Assembly: GCA_963707665.1 (NCBI GenBank)
Contig: CAVPQU010000003.1
Span: 1-64,000, forward strand
Length of the DNA: 64,000 nt
Reading direction: 5' to 3'
Source of the DNA: DATJCV01 sp963707665
Lineage (GTDB): Bacteria; Pseudomonadota; Gammaproteobacteria; Burkholderiales; Burkholderiaceae_D
Positions within the stretch are counted from its first letter, which is position 1; each line of letters starts with the position of its first letter. A model generated the notes under the pieces. The model had not been told where the DNA came from, did no database searches, and saw only the letters and a program-made list of their open reading frames with translations. Made by a program: the position numbers and the translations under genes. This document shows positions 34,181-41,470 of the stretch, piece after piece.

Positions 34181-34218
34181 GGCGCGGAATGGACGCGCCG
34201 AAACAGGAGAACTTCCCG

Positions 34219-35331
34219 ATGCTGACATTCAACTCTTCCACTCCGTTGACAATGGGAGTGGAACTGGAACTGCAAATCGTCAACCGCCGCGACTACAACC
34301 TGACGCGCGGATCGAGCGACTTGATGGCGCTGCTCGACAAGCAGCAGCACGGCTATGACATCAAGCCGGAAATCACCGAAAGCATGATTGAAATCGCGAC
34401 CGCGGTGCATACCGAACACGGCCCGATGCTGGCCGAGCTGGACGCGATCCGCAAGTTGCTGGTGACTTCCGCCGACAAGCTGAATCTTTCTGTGGCCGGC
34501 GGCGGCGCCCATCCCTTCCAGCACTGGGAAGACCAGCGTATTTTCCCGACCGAGCGCTACCGGCTGGTGTCCGAACTGTACGGTTACCTGGCCAAGCAGT
34601 TCACCGTCTACGGCCAGCATATCCACATCGGCTGCGCCAACGGCGACGAGGCGATCCGGCTGTCGCACCTGCTGGCGCGCTACATCCCGCATTTCATCGC
34701 GATGTCGGCGTCGTCGCCGTTTTACCAGGGCATCGACACCACCTTTCAATCATCGCGCCTGACCAGCATCAACGCCTTTCCACTGTCCGGCTACATGCCA
34801 TTCGTCGCCGACTGGGAAGGCTTCAATACCTATTTCCACAAGATGGAGAAGCTTGGCATCGTCGCCAGCATGAAGGACTTCTATTGGGATATCCGGCCCA
34901 AGCCGGAATATGGCACGGTCGAAATTCGCGTCTGCGACACGCCACTGACGATTGAAACCGCGGTTGCGCTGGCTGCTTACGCGCAAACGCTGTGCAAGCA
35001 TTTTTTTGCCGAACGTACGCTGCAGCCAGTGCCGGATGTCTATTTGACGTATTCCTACAATCGCTTCCAGGCTTGCCGCTTCGGCTTGAGTGGAGTGCTG
35101 ATCAATCCGCTGACGGGCGAGCAGCCCAGCATCAAGGAAGACATCCTGTCCACCTTCGAGGCGTTGGCAGATGTGGCGCAGGAGCTGGGGACCAGCAATG
35201 CCATCGCCTATCTGCGCAAACAGGTACTGGCCGGCCAATCCAACGCCGACTGGCTGCGCGCCGCCTATCAGGAAAGCGGCTCTCTGAACGACGTGGTGCG
35301 CCAGCAAAGCAAGTTGTGGATGGGGCGCTGA
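34219..35331 (+). CDS. ybdK: YbdK-type carboxylate-amine ligase (glutamate-cysteine ligase 2 family)
   Basis: 370 residues from ATG 34219, chosen for the AGGAG nine bases upstream; an in-frame ATG at 34189 would add ten residues. TPLTMGVELELQIVNRRDYN opens the GCS2 domain (Glu-x-Glu). VAGGGAHPFQHWEDQRIFPT, YGQHIHIGCANGDEAIRL and IRVCDTP are the family blocks. YbdK has weak glutamate-cysteine ligase activity in E. coli; the physiological role is open. Confidence 0.9.
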   Translation: MLTFNSSTPLTMGVELELQIVNRRDYNLTRGSSDLMALLDKQQHGYDIKPEITESMIEIATAVHTEHGPMLAELDAIRKLLVTSADKLNLSVAGGGAHPFQHWEDQRIFPTERYRLVSELYGYLAKQFTVYGQHIHIGCANGDEAIRLSHLLARYIPHFIAMSASSPFYQGIDTTFQSSRLTSINAFPLSGYMPFVADWEGFNTYFHKMEKLGIVASMKDFYWDIRPKPEYGTVEIRVCDTPLTIETAVALAAYAQTLCKHFFAERTLQPVPDVYLTYSYNRFQACRFGLSGVLINPLTGEQPSIKEDILSTFEALADVAQELGTSNAIAYLRKQVLAGQSNADWLRAAYQESGSLNDVVRQQSKLWMGR

Positions 35332-35349
35332 GAGCCGCCATCCCCGACT

Positions 35350-35994
35350 TCATTTTTTGGCTGGACTTTTAGGCGGCGCGCTTTTGGCTGCGGCTTTCTT
35401 GCCGCCGATCCGGCTTTCCTTGCCCGCGATCAGCTTGCCGATATTGGCCTTGTGACGATAAACCAGCAGATAGCTCATCGCCAGCACCGCCAGCAGGATG
35501 ACGTCGGTGCCGAACATGAAGCCGTAATAGAACGGTGCGAACAGCGCCGCCACCAGCGCCGCCAGCGACGAATAGCGAAACGCATAGGCGATGATCAGCC
35601 AGGTTGCCAGCGTTGCCAGACCCAGCCACGGATTCAGGCCGAGCAGCACGCCAAGCGCGGTGGCGACGCCCTTGCCACCGACAAAGCGGAAAAACACCGG
35701 CCACAAATGGCCGACGAACACCGCCAGTGCCACCAGCGCGATGTCGCTGGCATCCAGCCCGTACTGCGCGCCGTATTGTTGCGCCAGCCACACTGCCAGC
35801 CATCCCTTGGCGCCATCGCCGACCAGCGTCAGCACTGCCGCCGCCTTGTTGCCGCTGCGCAGCACATTGGTCGCGCCTGGATTCATGGAGCCGTAGCTGC
35901 GTGGGTCGGCCAGTCCGAACAGCTTGCTGACCACCACCGCAAACGAGATCGAGCCGAGCAGGTAGGCGCCCAGCACGGATAACAGTGTATTCAT
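35350..35994 (-). CDS. plsY: Glycerol-3-phosphate acyltransferase PlsY
   Basis: Uses acyl-phosphate to acylate glycerol-3-phosphate, the first committed step of phospholipid synthesis. 214 residues, five to six membrane helices. The three PlsY motifs are visible: LLGSISFAVVVSKLFGL, SMNPGATNVLRSGNKAAAVL and GHLWPVFFRFVGGKGVATAL. The Lys/Ala/Pro-rich tail (GGKKAAAKSAPPKSPAKK) is common in this order. It is convergent with ybdK, 18 bases apart. Confidence 0.95.
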   Translation of the reverse strand: MNTLLSVLGAYLLGSISFAVVVSKLFGLADPRSYGSMNPGATNVLRSGNKAAAVLTLVGDGAKGWLAVWLAQQYGAQYGLDASDIALVALAVFVGHLWPVFFRFVGGKGVATALGVLLGLNPWLGLATLATWLIIAYAFRYSSLAALVAALFAPFYYGFMFGTDVILLAVLAMSYLLVYRHKANIGKLIAGKESRIGGKKAAAKSAPPKSPAKK

Positions 35995-36077
35995 TGGTTT
36001 TCCCTGATTCTGGTCTCTGGAACAGGTAATGAGACGCGTTGTACTACCTATAGTATTTTTTATACCACAATAAACAT

Positions 36078-36110
36078 GTGCGAAATACGGCCATTTTGAC
36101 ACATACTCCC
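36078..36110 (-). repeat. Half copy of the intergenic GTAT element
   Basis: The minus strand reads GGGAGTATGT from 36110, then a TGGCCGTATTTCGC stretch resembling the TGCCATTTTACGCC part of the full copies. The second GTATRT core expected at 36053 is absent. It lies between the end of ybaK and the start of plsY in an AT-rich leader. Confidence 0.4.
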
Positions 36111-36125
36111 ATATTTAATAAATCA

Positions 36126-36617
36126 TCAGGGCGCCAGCGCGCATTGTACCAAGGTGATTGGCAACAAGCCGGCCAGGAGCGCCGGGTCGATCCCGACCAG
36201 ATAGCCGCGGCGGCCGCCATTGATATAGATTTTTTCGAGTTCCAGGATGGTCTGTTCGACATACACCGGCATGCTCTTGCGCGTGCCGAACGGTGAAGTG
36301 CCGCCAATCAGGTAGCCGGAGTGGCGACTGGCGACCTCCGGTGCGCAGGGCGCCACCGATTTGCGTCCAATCTGGCGCGCCAGGGTTTTGGTCGATACCA
36401 TGCAATCGCCATGCATCAGCACGATCAGCGGCTTGGCCGCTTCGTCCTGCATGATCAGCGTCTTCACCACCTGATGCTCGGAAACACCCAGTTCACGTGC
36501 CGACACCGCGGTGCCCCCATGTTCCTCGTAGCGATATGGATGTCCGGAAAAACGGATGCCGCGCTGCGCCAGGAACTGCGTTGCCGGCGTTTCGGAAACG
36601 TGTTCTTTTTTACTCAT
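36126..36617 (-). CDS. ybaK: Cys-tRNA(Pro)/Cys-tRNA(Cys) deacylase YbaK
   Basis: Trans-editing enzyme that hydrolyses Cys-tRNA(Pro). 163 residues. HVSETPATQFLAQRGIRFSG, GVSEHQVVKTLIM, IGRKSVAPCAPEVASRHSGY and LIGGTSPFGTRKSMPVYVEQ fit the YbaK/EbsC fold, including the catalytic Lys of the VVKTL block. The start at 36617 overlaps nothing; the short Lys-rich ORF lies 69 bases upstream on the same strand. Confidence 0.94.
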   Translation of the reverse strand: MSKKEHVSETPATQFLAQRGIRFSGHPYRYEEHGGTAVSARELGVSEHQVVKTLIMQDEAAKPLIVLMHGDCMVSTKTLARQIGRKSVAPCAPEVASRHSGYLIGGTSPFGTRKSMPVYVEQTILELEKIYINGGRRGYLVGIDPALLAGLLPITLVQCALAP

Positions 36618-36686
36618 GATTCAGGAAAACATAACGCGCAAGACTGCACCACGCCCGTGCGGCGCGGCACTGGCCGTAGGCCGGCT

Positions 36687-36854
36687 TCAATCGTTCGACT
36701 CGCGGTCCGGGGCCGGCGTCTCTGCCTGCTGCTCGGTGCTGGCATCGTCCGCTGGAAGTTTCTTTTCCAGCTTGCGCTGCAGCTTCTCCTCTTTCTTCTT
36801 TTTCTTTTCGAGTTCTTTTTGCCGCTTTTCGTATTGAAAGTTAACTCTTGCCAA
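36687..36854 (-). CDS. Short Lys/Glu-rich protein, unknown, TTG start
   Basis: 55 residues: ARVNFQYEKRQKELEKKKKK then a KLQRKLEKK helix and an acidic, Pro-containing tail (PADDASTEQQ, TPAPDRESND). The start is TTG at 36854 with GAGG 11-14 bases upstream; no ATG or GTG fits. The pattern is a single charged helix. Similar short proteins beginning with a QYEKRQKEL-type helix are, to my knowledge, widespread in Betaproteobacteria without a known role. It lies between ybaK and xerD on the same strand. Confidence 0.6.
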   Translation of the reverse strand: MARVNFQYEKRQKELEKKKKKEEKLQRKLEKKLPADDASTEQQAETPAPDRESND

Positions 36855-36948
36855 TGGGTCAGCCTCTTCGGATGGATTCAGGGATTGATCGCCATGTTAG
36901 GCGCACAAGCGTGTCATTGGCAAGAATCGCTTGCCGCGCCGGGCTTTT

Positions 36949-37896
36949 TCAGCCGCGTGGATGGTGCATGGCATGCAATTGCTTGAGCCGTTCGCGCGCC
37001 ACATGCGTATAAATCTGTGTGGTCGAAATATCGGCGTGGCCCAGCAGCAATTGCACTACCCGCAGATCGGCGCCGTGGTTCAGCAAATGGGTGGCAAATG
37101 CATGGCGCAGCGTATGCGGCGACAGCGGCGCGTTGATATCGGCCTGCAGCGCGTAACGCTTGACCAGAATCCAGAACATCTGGCGCGTCATCGGGCCGCC
37201 GCGCGCGGTGACGAACAGCGCGTCGGCCAGCTGGCCATTCAGGATCTGCCGCCGCGCCTGCTGCAGGTAGCGCTCGATCCACATCCGCGCCTCCTCGCCA
37301 AACGGTACCAGCCGGGTCTTGCTGCCCTTGCCGGTGATGCGCAGCACGCCCTCGTTCATGCCGACTTCCAGCGATTTCAGCGACACCAGTTCGGATACCC
37401 GCAAGCCGCTGGCGTACATCAACTCCAGCATGGTGCGATCGCGCAGTCCGAGCGGCGTGGCAACGTCCGGCACCGCCAGCAATGCTTCCACTTGCGCCTC
37501 CGACAAGGCGTGCGGATAGCGTGGCGCCTGCCGCGCCGACTTCATTTTCAGGCAAGGATCGGCGCCAATCCGGTTCTGCCGCAGCGCCCATTGATAAAAG
37601 CGTCTCAGCACCGACAGCCGACGGTTGGCGGAGGTCGCTTTCGAACTGGCGAAGCGCGCCGCCACGTAGGCCTCCAGATCCACCGCTAGCGCGTCGCACA
37701 AGGCTTTGCCGCGCTCGACCAGCAACCAGCCCGCATACTGGCTCAGGTCGCGCCGGTAGGCTTGCAGCGAGTTTTGTGCCAGACCATCTTCCAGCCACAG
37801 CGCATCGCAAAATTCGTCGATCATGGCTTGCTGTGGCGCGGCAGCGGCGGCGACGGGCGATGGCGGCGTCCGGCTAGAAATGGGTAATCCCTTCAT
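36949..37896 (-). CDS. xerD: Tyrosine recombinase XerD
   Basis: Resolves chromosome dimers at dif with XerC and FtsK. Up to 315 residues. The N-terminal SAM-like core-binding domain shows DALWLEDGLAQNSLQAYRRD. The catalytic domain has LRDRTMLELMYASGLRVSEL (Arg I), GKGSKTRLVPFG (Lys), LSPHTLRHAFATHLLNHGAD (His-x-x-Arg), LLGHADISTTQIYTHV (His/Tyr). The ATG at 37896 gives a 24-residue Pro/Ala-rich extension overlapping the end of the truncated ogt frame. ATG 37824, just before IDEFCDALW, is the more typical XerD start. Confidence 0.94.
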   Translation of the reverse strand: MKGLPISSRTPPSPVAAAAAPQQAMIDEFCDALWLEDGLAQNSLQAYRRDLSQYAGWLLVERGKALCDALAVDLEAYVAARFASSKATSANRRLSVLRRFYQWALRQNRIGADPCLKMKSARQAPRYPHALSEAQVEALLAVPDVATPLGLRDRTMLELMYASGLRVSELVSLKSLEVGMNEGVLRITGKGSKTRLVPFGEEARMWIERYLQQARRQILNGQLADALFVTARGGPMTRQMFWILVKRYALQADINAPLSPHTLRHAFATHLLNHGADLRVVQLLLGHADISTTQIYTHVARERLKQLHAMHHPRG

Positions 37897-38087
37897 GCGC
37901 CAGCGGCAGGCTGGAACGGAAGTCCGGCTGCCGCAGGTAGCGCTCGATCTGGCGCGCCGCGCGCGGCGCCTGTTCCGGAAAGCTGGGCCGCAGGTATACC
38001 AGTTCGCGCAGCTGACCCGCTTCGGTGCGAATTCCGATCGCGCCGAGTCACCGCCGAAAATAATTGTCCGTTGCCGCATTCTTTCAT
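37874..38087 (-). pseudogene. ogt: Truncated methylated-DNA-protein-cysteine methyltransferase (N-terminal part only)
   Basis: From ATG 38087 (MKECGNGQLFSAV), one extra base near 38049 leads to LGAIGIRTEAGQLRELVYLR, then PSFPEQAPRAARQIERYLRQ and PDFRSSLPLA. This is the ribonuclease-like N-terminal half of Ogt/Ada-C proteins. It then ends in HEGITHF and a TAG. The DNA-binding domain and active-site PCHR are absent, since xerD follows at once. After correction only 70 residues remain out of about 165. It looks like a deletion remnant that ends inside the xerD start region. Confidence 0.65.
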
Positions 38088-38133
38088 AGGGAAGCGGCGC
38101 CCGCCGCTGCCTTCTGGATTGAGAAGTCCCATC

Positions 38134-38168
38134 ATAAAATAAAAGAGGCGCATCTGACGATGCGCCTC
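38134..38168 (-). terminator. Rho-independent terminator after dctM
   Basis: On the minus strand a perfect 9-bp stem (GAGGCGCAT, 38168-38160, with ATGCGCCTC, 38153-38145) and a 6-base loop are followed by TTTTATTTTA. It lies about 218 bases past the dctM stop and just before the ogt remnant. Confidence 0.75.
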
Positions 38169-38385
38169 AAATTGCAGCTGTGGTGTTCGGGCCATTATTG
38201 CGGCTCATCTGAAACACCCGTCTCCTTGGTATCTCCGGCATCCATACCGTTGTCGTACCCTGCCCCCACTACTCCGAATTTCGGCTTTGGCCGTGCGGCC
38301 GGCCAAGAATGCCGTCACTCTAACAGCAAGCTCGGCGCTTGCCAAAATTTTTTGCGGCCGCCGTTGCAAAACGGCGGCCACTACC

Positions 38386-39669
38386 TCACTTGCCAAAAAT
38401 CAGGTTCGGCAGGAATAGCGAGATTTCCGGGATATAGGTCACCATGCCAAGGAATACCAGCATCGTCAGCAGCCACGGCCACACCGCCACCGTCAGCTCT
38501 GTTATCCCCATCTTGGTAATCCCCGATGCCACGTACAGATTGAGCCCGACCGGCGGATGGCACATGCCGACTTCCATGTTGACCACCATCATGATGCCGA
38601 AATGGATCGGATCGATGCCGAGCTTGATCGCTACCGGAAACAGGATCGGCGCCATGATCAGCACGATCGAGGATGGCTCCATCACGTTGCCGGCCAACAA
38701 CAGCAGGACGTTGACCACCAGCAAAAAGCCGATCACACCGAAGCCATGGTCGAGAATCCAGCCGGCCATCGCCTGCGGGATGTTTTCGCTGGTCATCAGG
38801 AACGAGAACAGCACCGCGTTGGTGATGATGTACAGCAGCATGGCCGACATCGAGGCCGAATCGAGCAACACCTTCGGCACTTTCGAGAGCGGCATGTCCT
38901 TGTAGATGAATACCGCGACCACGAACGCATACACTGCCGACATCGCGGCCGCCTCGGTCGGCGTGAACATGCCGGTGTAGATGCCGCCCATCACGATCAC
39001 GATCAGCAACAGGCCCCAGGCACTTTTGCGGAAGGCGACGAAACGCTCGGTCCAGCTGGCCTTGGGCATGCGCGGATAGTTGTTCTTGCGCGCCAGGTAC
39101 CAGGTGGTAATGCCCAGCATGGTGGCCAGCATGATGCCTGGTATCACGCCGGCCATGAACAGCTTGCCGACCGAGGTGTTGGTCGATACCGAATACATCA
39201 CCATCACGATCGACGGCGGGATCAGGATACCGAGCGCCCCCGATGTGGTAATGACGCCGGCGCCGAAGCGCTTCGGATAACCCTGCGCCACCATCGCCGG
39301 CAGGATGATCGAGCCGATCGCCACCACCGTCGCCGGGCTGGAGCCGGAGACCGCGGCAAACAGCGCGCACGCCACCACGCCGCTCAAGGCCAGGCCGCCA
39401 TGCCAGTGGCCGACCATGGTGGTGGCGAAATTGATCATGCGCCGCGCCACCCCGCCATGCGTCAGGAAGTTACCGGCCAGGATGAAGAACGGAATCGCCA
39501 TGATCTCGAAGTTCTCGATACCGGTGAACAGCTTCAAGGCCACCGCCGTGACCGGCACTTCGGTCATCGTGAACAGGAAGGTCAGCACGGTCAGGCCGAG
39601 CGCGATCGAGATCGGCATGCCGCTCAGCATCAAGGCCAGCAGCAAAACAAAGATAATTAACGCGTTCAT
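38386..39669 (-). CDS. dctM: TRAP transporter large permease DctM
   Basis: 427 residues, about 12 membrane helices. GMPISIALGLTVLTFLFTMT, then EIMAIPFFILAGNFLTHGGV, FAAVSGSSPATVVAIGSIIL and PVGLNLYVASGI are the DctM signature blocks. It imports organic acids with sodium using DctP-delivered substrate. It overlaps dctQ by four bases (ATGA). The chemistry of the substrate is assigned from the neighbouring DctSR-like regulators, not from this protein. Confidence 0.94.
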   Translation of the reverse strand: MNALIIFVLLLALMLSGMPISIALGLTVLTFLFTMTEVPVTAVALKLFTGIENFEIMAIPFFILAGNFLTHGGVARRMINFATTMVGHWHGGLALSGVVACALFAAVSGSSPATVVAIGSIILPAMVAQGYPKRFGAGVITTSGALGILIPPSIVMVMYSVSTNTSVGKLFMAGVIPGIMLATMLGITTWYLARKNNYPRMPKASWTERFVAFRKSAWGLLLIVIVMGGIYTGMFTPTEAAAMSAVYAFVVAVFIYKDMPLSKVPKVLLDSASMSAMLLYIITNAVLFSFLMTSENIPQAMAGWILDHGFGVIGFLLVVNVLLLLAGNVMEPSSIVLIMAPILFPVAIKLGIDPIHFGIMMVVNMEVGMCHPPVGLNLYVASGITKMGITELTVAVWPWLLTMLVFLGMVTYIPEISLFLPNLIFGK

Positions 39670-40226
39670 GCTTTTGCTCCCGCGGTTTCTTCTTCCAGGC
39701 CTTCGACATGGCCGTGGTCATGCTTGGGCAGCGCGCCGGTCTTGACGAAGGTCCACGCCACCTGCAGGAAGCGGAAGCACATCAGATAGGAGCCGAGCGG
39801 CACCGCCAGATACACGATCCACATCGGCACTTCCATATCCGGCGAGTGGGTATCGGTAGCACTCAGCCCGTACACGAAACCAGCGCCAAGCGTGCCGATG
39901 ATGCCGGTAAACAGCGCACCGGCCAGCAAGCCGAAGACAATGAATTTGTTGCGCCATGGCGTACTCATCTGGTTGATCGCGACGTCGACCCCGACGTGGA
40001 TGCCGGTACGGACGCCGTAGGCGGCACCAAACTTGGCCATCCACACGAACATGTAGATGCATAATTCCTGGGCCCAGCTGGTATTGAGCTTGATCAGCTC
40101 GTCCTGCAGCCAGTGAATTTCGAGGCCGGATGCATAGCGATGCACTACGGCGACAAATACTACGAGGGTGGCGGCGCCCATCAAGAACGCAATCAGCCAC
40201 TCTTCCAAACGATCAAGAACTTTCAT
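39666..40226 (-). CDS. dctQ: TRAP transporter small permease DctQ
   Basis: 186 residues, four membrane helices (FLMGAATLVVFVAVVHRYAS, IYMFVWMAKFGAAYGVRTGI and others). HIGVDVAINQM after the second helix is the family motif. The acidic/His-rich tail (PKHDHGHVEGLEEETAG) is unusual but short. It pairs with DctM and is translationally coupled to it. Confidence 0.9.
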   Translation of the reverse strand: MKVLDRLEEWLIAFLMGAATLVVFVAVVHRYASGLEIHWLQDELIKLNTSWAQELCIYMFVWMAKFGAAYGVRTGIHVGVDVAINQMSTPWRNKFIVFGLLAGALFTGIIGTLGAGFVYGLSATDTHSPDMEVPMWIVYLAVPLGSYLMCFRFLQVAWTFVKTGALPKHDHGHVEGLEEETAGAKA

Positions 40227-40240
40227 CAGTCCCTCTGGTT

Positions 40241-40267
40241 AAAAAAAGGCCGGTTTTCACCGGCCTT
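40241..40267 (-). terminator. Intrinsic terminator/attenuator between dctP and dctQ
   Basis: Minus strand: AAGGCCGG (40267-40260), 6-base loop, CCGGCCTT (40253-40246) and a run of T (40247-40241). The 8-bp GC-rich stem plus T run is a strong terminator placed inside the operon. It would let the abundant binding protein be made in excess of the membrane subunits. Confidence 0.85.
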
Positions 40268-40344
40268 CAGCGCCCTATGTTGCTTTCCGTGCGGAAGACC
40301 GGCGACACCCTGTCGCGGCTTCCTGAATGGTCACGGGTACTGGA

Positions 40345-41346
40345 TCAATAGCCCAACGCGGCGGATTCCTTGTTGACAGCCTGGATCAGGTCCTTGCCGA
40401 TGCGGTCTTCCATCTGCTTTTGCACCGGCGCCAGGGCTTTGCGCCATTCGGCTTTTTCCTTGTCGTTCAGCGTATAGATCGTGGTCTTGCCGGTTTTCTT
40501 GACTGCTTCCATCGAGCGGTCGTTTTCCTGCTGGGCGATGGCGTTGGCGTACTTGGTGGCTTCCTTCATCGCGCCTTCCAGCTGGGCGCGGATGTCGGCC
40601 GGCAGGCCGTCCCAGAACTTCTTGTTGGTGATCACCGCATAGCCCAGATAGCCGTGGTTCGACATCGTCACGTGCTTTTGCACTTCGTTCATCTTCTGGG
40701 TGTACAGGTTGGATGGCGGATTCTCGGTGCCGTCCACCACGCCGGTCTGCAGTGCCTGATATACCTCGGAGAAAGCCATGACTTGCGGATTGGCGCCCAG
40801 TGCGCGCATCTGCGCATCCAGCACCTTGGATGACTGGATGCGCATTTTCAGGCCCTTGAAGTCGGCCGGATGATGCAGCGGCTTGTTGGCCGACATGACC
40901 TTGAAGCCGTTATCCCAATAGGCCAGGCCGGTGACACCCTTGGTTTCCAGCTTCTTGAACAGCCCCTTGCCGATCGGGCCTTCGGTCACGCGATACAGCA
41001 CCGCCTTGTCCGGAAAAATGTAAGGCACGTCGAAAACTTCAAAGTCCTTCACGCCGAGCGGGCCGAACTTGGCCAGCGATGGCGCCAGCATCTGCACCGC
41101 GCCAAGTTGCAGCGCTTCCATCTCTTCCTTGTCCTTGTACAGGGTGCTGTTGGGATAGACCTCGATCTTGACGCGGCCCTGGGTGGCTTTCTCGGCCAAC
41201 TCCTTGAAGCGCTCGGCGCCCTTGCCCTTGGGCGTATCGACGGCAACCACGTGGCTGAACTTGATCACGATCGGCGCTTGCGCATAGGCGATTGGAGTGA
41301 CTAGGGCAGCGGCCGACAAGGCAAGCAGCAAGGTCTTGAGTTTCAT
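40345..41346 (-). CDS. dctP: TRAP transporter periplasmic binding protein DctP
   Basis: 333 residues. The Sec signal peptide MKLKTLLLALSAAALVTPIA ends with YAQA. The mature protein starts IVIKFSHVVAVDTPKGKGAE, typical of DctP. PADFKGLKMRIQSSKVLDAQ contains the conserved Arg that binds the substrate carboxylate, and VVDGTENPPSNLYTQKMNEV is another family block. AGGAG lies just before ATG 41346. It is divergent from dctS, with 124 bases between them for control of both. Confidence 0.94.
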   Translation of the reverse strand: MKLKTLLLALSAAALVTPIAYAQAPIVIKFSHVVAVDTPKGKGAERFKELAEKATQGRVKIEVYPNSTLYKDKEEMEALQLGAVQMLAPSLAKFGPLGVKDFEVFDVPYIFPDKAVLYRVTEGPIGKGLFKKLETKGVTGLAYWDNGFKVMSANKPLHHPADFKGLKMRIQSSKVLDAQMRALGANPQVMAFSEVYQALQTGVVDGTENPPSNLYTQKMNEVQKHVTMSNHGYLGYAVITNKKFWDGLPADIRAQLEGAMKEATKYANAIAQQENDRSMEAVKKTGKTTIYTLNDKEKAEWRKALAPVQKQMEDRIGKDLIQAVNKESAALGY

Positions 41347-41470
41347 GCGTATCTCCTGGAGTTGGAACGGAATAAGCTGGGATGATCCGGCTCGTATTGT
41401 GCGCAGGCCGATGCATCCCGGCAACTGTGGATAACCACAATCCGAGCGCCGCTCGGGTACACTCACGCCC

